Shown piece by piece: positions 59,229 through 64,000 of a stretch of DNA of 64,000 nt. Within the stretch, counting starts at the first letter, position 1; every line of letters begins with the position of its first letter. Source of the DNA: Gemmatimonas sp. (GTDB lineage: Bacteria > Gemmatimonadota > Gemmatimonadetes > Gemmatimonadales > Gemmatimonadaceae); the NCBI GenBank assembly GCA_011390805.1, contig JAABRT010000006.1, positions 1 to 64,000 on the forward strand, written 5' to 3'. Position numbers and translations under genes: made by a program. A model generated the notes under the pieces. The model ran no database searches. It had not been told where the DNA came from and saw nothing but the letters and a program-made list of their open reading frames with translations.

Positions 59229-60947
59229 ATGAACGAACCCAAGCGCCCTTCTCGCCGTGGCCGTCGGCCCCGGACAAATGATGCACAAGCGACGGATGTT
59301 GGCGGTGAGCCTAATCCATATCGCGACGCACCGGACACCACGACCTCTGCGCCTGAGGCATCCGACGCCGGCAGCAAGCCGAGACCACGTCGGCCCCGCA
59401 ACCCCAAGGCAGCACCAGCAGATACTGCCCCGAGCGATTCCGGCAACGGCTCGGCCCCCAGCCCGTCGCCCCGCAGCGAGGCCCCGGCTTCCCGCTCCGC
59501 CGATGCGCCGGCCGCAACTGGATCTTCCGGCGGCGGCAACAACCCTTCGTCGAGCGACACACCAGCGGCGCCAGCGGGCGGTCCGCCAGCCGGCGGCGCG
59601 CCAGCCGGAAGTGCACCAGCCGAACATTCGCGAGATCACCGCAACAACGGCCAGCAGGGTTCGCGGCGCAACACGCGTCGGGGCCGGGGTCGCTTCCGCA
59701 AGGATCGCGGGGGCGGAGATCGTCAGGATCGCGGCGGGCCACGTCCGGACCGCGGACCGCGCCCCGAGCGCGGACAGCGACCGCCACGGGAGAATCGAGA
59801 ACCGCGCGACACGCCGCCGCCCAGTGTGGTGGAAGGCACAACCACCGGTTGGTTTGACCTGGCGCGCGATGCAGGATTTGTACGGCAGGCAGCAAACAGC
59901 TACTTGCCTGAGCCCACCGATCCGTTCGTTCCGCCACAGCTGGTGCGGGCGCACGCGCTGCGCCGCGGCGACAAGATTGAGGCAACGTGGGGCCGCGACC
60001 ATCGCAACCGTGCGGTGCTCATTGAAATCACGTCGCTGAACGACGGTCCGCCGATTGCCGAGGGCAAGCGCCCGGACTTCAACACACTCACGGCCAGCTA
60101 CCCCGACCGCCGACTGACGCTGGAGACCGGACAGCCGGCCAAGAGCGGACCAGAGCTCACGCGTCGCGCTATCGACGTAATCGCTCCTATTGGATATGGC
60201 CAGCGTGCGCTGATCGTCGCACCAGCCCGCGCGGGCAAGACCACGTTGCTTCAGGCGATTGTTGAAGGTGTGGCCATCAATCATCCCGAGGCCGGACTGT
60301 TCGTGCTGCTCGTTGACGAACGCCCGGAAGAAGTGTCTGAGATGATTGAGTGGGGGTACGGTGAGGTTGTCGCGTCGAGCTTCGATATGCCTGCCAAGCG
60401 GCACGTTGAAGTAGCCGACATGGTACTTGAGCGTTCGCGACGCATGGTGGAGCAAGGCAAGGATGTAGTGATCGTGCTTGATTCCATCACACGTTTGGCG
60501 CGCGCACACAATACCGTAGAGCGCGGTACGGGACGCACGCTGTCTGGTGGTCTCGATTCATCGGCCATGCAGAAGCCCAAGGCGTTCTTCGGTTCTGCGC
60601 GCATGATTGCGCCGGAAAACGGCGGCGGCTCACTCACCATCATTGCCACGGCGCTGGTGGAAACCGGCTCGCGAATGGACGACGTGATCTTTGAAGAGTT
60701 CAAAGGCACCGGCAACTGCGAAATCAAGCTTGATCGCAGTCTCGCCGACCGCCGCATCTATCCGGCGTTCGACATCGCCGTGAGCGGTACACGTCGTGAG
60801 GAAAAACTCTATCGCCCGGATCAGCTGCAGAAGGTGCATCTGCTGCGTCGCGGGCTGGCGCAAATGCCGCCGCAGGCTGGTATGGAGTGGCTGATCAAGC
60901 GCGTAGCCGGTACCAACGACAACGATTCACTGCTCGACGGACTGTAA
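59229..60947 (+). CDS. rho: Transcription termination factor Rho
   Basis: A 572-residue hexameric RNA-DNA helicase that ends transcription. Residues 1-200 are disordered and Arg/Gly/Pro/Asp-rich (RRGRGRFRKDRGGGDRQDRG). The RNA-binding domain follows (TTGWFDLARDAGFVRQAANS), then the ATPase core: IVAPARAGKTTLLQ (Walker A, 330-341), FVLLVDERPEEVSEM, VIVLDSITRLARAHN and GSARMIAPENGGGSLTIIAT. The usual N-terminal Rho_N helix bundle is not visible; the protein begins directly with the disordered part. ATG 59229 is the first start after the leader. Confidence 0.95.
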   Translation: MNEPKRPSRRGRRPRTNDAQATDVGGEPNPYRDAPDTTTSAPEASDAGSKPRPRRPRNPKAAPADTAPSDSGNGSAPSPSPRSEAPASRSADAPAATGSSGGGNNPSSSDTPAAPAGGPPAGGAPAGSAPAEHSRDHRNNGQQGSRRNTRRGRGRFRKDRGGGDRQDRGGPRPDRGPRPERGQRPPRENREPRDTPPPSVVEGTTTGWFDLARDAGFVRQAANSYLPEPTDPFVPPQLVRAHALRRGDKIEATWGRDHRNRAVLIEITSLNDGPPIAEGKRPDFNTLTASYPDRRLTLETGQPAKSGPELTRRAIDVIAPIGYGQRALIVAPARAGKTTLLQAIVEGVAINHPEAGLFVLLVDERPEEVSEMIEWGYGEVVASSFDMPAKRHVEVADMVLERSRRMVEQGKDVVIVLDSITRLARAHNTVERGTGRTLSGGLDSSAMQKPKAFFGSARMIAPENGGGSLTIIATALVETGSRMDDVIFEEFKGTGNCEIKLDRSLADRRIYPAFDIAVSGTRREEKLYRPDQLQKVHLLRRGLAQMPPQAGMEWLIKRVAGTNDNDSLLDGL

Positions 60948-60973
60948 GCACACCCTCGTTCGTTCAGCATGTT

Positions 60974-61009
60974 CACAACGCCCCCGGCATGGTTGCCGGG
61001 GGCGTTGTG
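60974..61009 (+). terminator. Strong hairpin terminator after rho
   Basis: CACAACGCCCCCGGCA (60974-60989) and TGCCGGGGGCGTTGTG (60994-61009) form a perfect 16-bp stem with loop TGGT, 26 bp after the rho stop. Only a weak T-containing stretch follows (CGTTTCGCT), so it may act with Rho itself or as a 3'-end stabiliser. It separates rho from the chemoreceptor leader. Confidence 0.75.
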
Positions 61010-61053
61010 CGTTTCGCTCATGAAGCAAACCGAACCAATGTGACAGCGGGTGC

Positions 61054-61173
61054 TGGCGGCGAAACGGTCAAGCCACGTGCCGCCAATGCAGTCGCGGTCA
61101 AGGCCTCAAGACCGCGAAGCTTCGGCCGATACCATTAGCCGAAGGTCAGCGCCGCTAAACAGTGCGCGCTGAC
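61054..61173 (+). promoter_or_regulatory. Structured leader upstream of the chemoreceptor gene
   Basis: Four consecutive perfect hairpins fill 120 bases: TGGCGGC/GCCGCCA (61054-61060, 61079-61085), GCGGTC/GACCGC (61094-61099, 61110-61115), CTTCGGC/GCCGAAG (61120-61126, 61138-61144) and GTCAGCGC/GCGCTGAC (61145-61152, 61166-61173). Stems abut with very few unpaired bases. It ends 31 bp before the MCP start. Some local sequence (CGCGAAGC ... GGTCAGC) recalls c-di-GMP-I aptamers, but the conserved GEMM core is not clearly there. Structured regulatory RNA of unknown class. Confidence 0.5.
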
Positions 61174-61204
61174 ATACGCTCGTCCATCACCCTCGAAATC
61201 CGGC

Positions 61205-63451
61205 ATGTTTCGCTCACTGACACTTCGCGCAAAAATCCTTGCATTGCCGGTTGTGGCCGCCGTCGGCTTCCTGGTCACACTCGGCGTCGTAATCTCATTG
61301 GGACTTTCTGCGCAGACAGAACAGGAACGCATTCAGAATGGCTATTCACCTGCCCTTCAGGTGAGCCAGCGTCTCGAAAGGACTCTCGAGGATTATCAGC
61401 GTGCGCTACGGGATGCGGTCGCAGCCAGCGACGAAGCAGCGATCACCGCCGCCGACTCACTCACTGCACGATTCGCAGTGCTTGCCGACTCACTGGCAGG
61501 CAATGAGACCGTAGACAGTGCAGGTGTGGACAGTCTGTCGGCAGCGTTCACGACATACGCGAGCGGCGCTCGTGAAACCAGCCTTGGCATGGTCAGCGGC
61601 AACATGGAGCTTGACCTCATGGGCGGCATGCAGGCCATGCGCACGCAGTACGCTGACCTGTCGGCTTCGCTGGCTGCACGTCGCGCGACCGAAGAAGCAC
61701 GCATCACCGCCGCGTTCGAAACGGCGCGGTCAATGCAGCAGACAACGCTTTGGGGCTCCGGTGCTGTGCTGGTTGTCGCGTTAGCCCTCATTGGTGGACT
61801 GGCTGTTGCCACACTGCGCAGCATCATGGGCTCGCTCACCTCGCTGTCCGATGCCTCGAAAGAAATTTCGCGCGGACGCATTGAGCAGCAAATCGACATT
61901 CATTCGAAAGACGAAATCGGTACACTTGCCGATGCATTCCGCGACATGGTTGCCTACATCGGCGAGATTGCGCACGCGGCGGACAGGCTTGCTGTTGGCG
62001 ATCTGAACGCAGCATCGGTGACACCGCGCTCGGAGCACGATGTATTGTCCCGCAATGTGAACCGCGTGTCCGAAGCATTGCAGACTGTGATCGGTGAAGT
62101 CGGGAGCACCATTACTGCGGTACAAATCGGCAACCTCGCGCAGCGTGGATCGGCGAAGGGCGTGGCTGGCGCGTACGCCGATGTCATTACCGGTACGAAC
62201 GCCATGCTTGATGCCGTCAACGCACCGATTGACGAAGCACGCACGGTGCTCGCGCGCGTCGCGCAACGCGATCTGGCGGTGCGTATGAAGGGCAACTACA
62301 AGGGCGATCACGCAGCGATCAAGGATTCACTCAACGCCGCACTGGCCAACATCGGCGAAGCGTTTGCATCGCTGACGTCGGCTGTGGCACAGGTCAATGC
62401 AGCCGCGTCGGAGATCGGATCGGGAAGTCAGGATCTGGCATCAGGCGCAGCGGACCAGGCAGGCTCCATTGATCAGGTGTCGAACCGGCTGGTGGTGGTG
62501 GGTGAACGTACAAAAGCGAGTGCGGCCGACGCTCACGAAGCGAGAGCGGCAATGGAACGAGCACGCACCGATACAGAGCAAGGTGTGGAACGCATGCACG
62601 CGCTCGCTGAAGCTGTCGCCGATATCAAGAAATCGGCTGACTCCACAGCCAGAATCGTGAAGACGATTGACGAAATCGCGTTCCAAACCAATCTGTTGGC
62701 GCTCAATGCCGCCGTTGAAGCGGCGCGTGCAGGTGATGCCGGCAAAGGCTTTGCCGTCGTCGCCGATGAAGTACGCAGTCTGGCCATCCGCGCTGCTGAG
62801 GCCGCGCGCAACACGGCCGTGCTCATTGAGGAGTCGGTGCAGAAAACCGAGACTGGTGTTGCGCTCAACGAAGGGGTACGCCAGCGCCTTGAAGAGATTC
62901 GCACCGGCGTGGAACGCGCCAGCACGATGATGGCGAACATTGCCGATGGCGCGCATGAGCAGGAGACGGAACTGGCCGAAGTCACGTCGGCCATCAGCCA
63001 GATTGCGCAGCTCACGCAGCGTGTGGCTGCCAATGCTGAAGAATCGGCCAGTGCGGCGGCTGAGCTGCAGGCGCAGGCCGGCGAGATGCACGACATGGCG
63101 TCCCAGTTTGTCGTCGACGACAACGCGCGCAAGCCGAAGCATGGTTCACAGCACGCGGCCGCGTCGAACACACCTGGCAAGGCGCAGGGTGGCGCGCAGA
63201 GCGGCACGAAGAGTGGCGCGCAGAGCAACACACACATCGCCAACCGCGCCACAACACGCACACACGAGCGTGTTGATTCTGCGGCACGCACAACCCGTGT
63301 GGCCCAGACAACCAAGTCCTCAAAGTCCGCGGCGCCAGCGCACAAGCACAACTCAACGTCGGCCGCGAAGTCCACAACGGCCAAGGCGTCAGACGCCGCG
63401 ACACTGATTCCGTTTGACGACGACGATAGCGATATCTTCGCCGAGTTCTGA
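61205..63451 (+). CDS. Methyl-accepting chemotaxis protein
   Basis: A 748-residue chemoreceptor. An N-terminal membrane helix ([20 protein letters not shown]) and a second near 183-205 enclose a helical periplasmic domain of about 150 residues (4-helix-bundle type). A HAMP domain follows ([20 protein letters not shown]), a second HAMP-like stretch ([20 protein letters not shown]), then the signalling domain with the conserved tip [20 protein letters not shown] near residue 488. The C-terminal tail of about 110 residues is Ala/Ser/Lys/Gln-rich and ends [11 protein letters not shown], not the NWETF tether of E. coli receptors. No chemotaxis operon adjoins it. Confidence 0.92.
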   Translation: MFRSLTLRAKILALPVVAAVGFLVTLGVVISLGLSAQTEQERIQNGYSPALQVSQRLERTLEDYQRALRDAVAASDEAAITAADSLTARFAVLADSLAGNETVDSAGVDSLSAAFTTYASGARETSLGMVSGNMELDLMGGMQAMRTQYADLSASLAARRATEEARITAAFETARSMQQTTLWGSGAVLVVALALIGGLAVATLRSIMGSLTSLSDASKEISRGRIEQQIDIHSKDEIGTLADAFRDMVAYIGEIAHAADRLAVGDLNAASVTPRSEHDVLSRNVNRVSEALQTVIGEVGSTITAVQIGNLAQRGSAKGVAGAYADVITGTNAMLDAVNAPIDEARTVLARVAQRDLAVRMKGNYKGDHAAIKDSLNAALANIGEAFASLTSAVAQVNAAASEIGSGSQDLASGAADQAGSIDQVSNRLVVVGERTKASAADAHEARAAMERARTDTEQGVERMHALAEAVADIKKSADSTARIVKTIDEIAFQTNLLALNAAVEAARAGDAGKGFAVVADEVRSLAIRAAEAARNTAVLIEESVQKTETGVALNEGVRQRLEEIRTGVERASTMMANIADGAHEQETELAEVTSAISQIAQLTQRVAANAEESASAAAELQAQAGEMHDMASQFVVDDNARKPKHGSQHAAASNTPGKAQGGAQSGTKSGAQSNTHIANRATTRTHERVDSAARTTRVAQTTKSSKSAAPAHKHNSTSAAKSTTAKASDAATLIPFDDDDSDIFAEF

Positions 63452-63497
63452 TTGCCGCTGTTGCGCCGATCGCGCAACAGCACTGCAGCGCGAGTGA

Positions 63498-64000
63498 CTA
63501 GCGGTTTACAGCGTACTGATCAATGAGCGTTGCCGCGGCACGCATCCCCTGACGAAAGTTCTCTTCGGAGATCCATTCGTCGGGGGCATGTGCGTTTTCG
63601 CCGGGTAAGCCGAAGCCCATCAGCAACACCGGTGCGCCGAGGATGCGCTCAAAGTCGCCCACGACCGGGATTGAACCGCCTTCACCGGTAACCACAGGTG
63701 TTTTGCCGAACGCGGCTTCAAGTGCAAACACCCCTGCTTCGTGCAGCGGACCGCTCAACTCCGCGCGCCACGGACGGCCGCCATGCAAAGCGGTGACTGT
63801 GGCAATAACGCCGGGCGGTGCGACCCGGGCGACGTGTGCCGCAATGAGTTTCTCCACCACGCGCGGATCCTGATCAGGCACCAGTCGGCAACTCACCTTG
63901 GCCATGGCCACGGCTGGCAACACGGTCTTGGCCCCTTCGCCGGTGTAGCCGCTGAGCAAACCGTTCACCTCGCAGGTGGGACGGGTCCACAACCGCTCCA
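63498..64000 (-). CDS. M20 dipeptidase, C-terminal part (5' end outside window)
   Basis: The frame is open to the right window edge; about 165 residues are visible. VNGLLSGYTGEGAKTVLPAV begins the dimerisation (lid) domain, followed by AMAKVSCRLVPDQDP and, at the end, GFGLPGENAHAPDEWISEEN with the C-terminal zinc-domain His. This is typical of M20 dipeptidases of the PepV/CNDP-like group. The catalytic N-terminal half lies outside the window. Confidence 0.85.
   Translation of the reverse strand, partial: ERLWTRPTCEVNGLLSGYTGEGAKTVLPAVAMAKVSCRLVPDQDPRVVEKLIAAHVARVAPPGVIATVTALHGGRPWRAELSGPLHEAGVFALEAAFGKTPVVTGEGGSIPVVGDFERILGAPVLLMGFGLPGENAHAPDEWISEENFRQGMRAAATLIDQYAVNR

Noticed and set aside
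58839-60509. A 556-residue open frame antisense to rho and its leader
   Set aside because: Composition is Arg/Ala/Gly noise typical of antisense frames in GC-rich DNA; rho on the plus strand is unambiguous.
61054-61173. Calling the chemoreceptor leader a c-di-GMP-I riboswitch
   Set aside because: The GEMM tetraloop/receptor core and conserved GGCAAACC segment are not convincingly present; left as an unassigned structured leader.

Overview
The window is 64 kb of GC-rich (roughly 60-65% G+C by eye), densely coding bacterial chromosome with both strands in use. The gene content fits a diderm, aerobic, probably Gemmatimonadota (Gemmatimonadaceae-like) organism. Evidence: repeated 6-bladed beta-propeller lipoproteins, a CBM9-like/DUF5916 outer-membrane barrel, a DUF1800/DUF1501 export pair, an M56 sensor protease fused to a TonB-plug-like tail, a secreted M14 peptidase, a PadR regulator beside an ADOP-like membrane protein, class I fumarase, ThyX and HemJ. 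The phylum is an inference from gene families; no rRNA or tRNA gene was seen.

Layout. 0-6.6 kb: tail of a GHMP sugar kinase, an M20 peptidase, and a tightly overlapping set (small protein, RNase H-fold protein lacking two catalytic acids, small membrane protein, zinc-ribbon protein, isopropylmalate-dehydrogenase-like enzyme), then a lipoprotein and a membrane protein. 6.6-9.7 kb: an imperfect inverted-repeat element, squalene synthase and a divergent GlcD-like FAD oxidase. 9.7-11.9 kb: a short integron-type gene cassette array with two complete attC-like sites and two half sites, carrying a GNAT acetyltransferase, HicA with a frameshifted HicB, and a DUF433/DUF5615 pair; no integrase is visible. 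12-18.3 kb: hypothetical and secreted proteins, a lipidated RidA-like protein, an M24 peptidase, a secreted cyclophilin, MazEF, HemJ and a dehalogenase-like hydrolase. 18.4-23.5 kb: fumarase, ThyX, two PIN-type toxin-antitoxin pairs and an M20-fold protein lacking metal ligands. 23.5-25.5 kb: TPP riboswitch and thiC. 25.5-33.2 kb: minus-strand block with a frameshifted Uma2 gene, two propeller lipoproteins, RecQ, a DUF4287/DUF5655 gene broken at an A-tract, and the DUF5916 barrel. 33.3-43.5 kb: BlaI/BlaR1-like pair, M14 peptidase, PadR and membrane protein, GPP34 protein, DJ-1/PfpI protein, lipoprotein. 43.5-53.8 kb: EF-G paralogue, bactofilin operon, hypotheticals, DUF1800/DUF1501/serine hydrolase operon, rhomboid protease. 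53.8-64 kb: a 474-bp palindromic intergenic region, class A penicillin-binding protein, polysaccharide deacetylase-like lipoprotein, AhpD-like and TPR proteins, Rho, a chemoreceptor behind a strongly folded leader, and the end of an M20 dipeptidase.

The most unusual signals are non-coding. Three hairpins at 38.8, 41.9 and 43.4 kb share the same tip (inner stem plus asymmetric internal loop) but have 26-27 bp outer stems that differ between copies while staying almost perfectly self-complementary. Other candidates are the cassette array, the four-hairpin leader of the chemoreceptor gene, and several proteins that keep a fold but have lost catalytic residues (RNase H, M20, EF-G guanine-specificity motif). 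Three frameshifted genes (HicB, Uma2, DUF4287/DUF5655) may be real decay or consensus errors and need read-level support.
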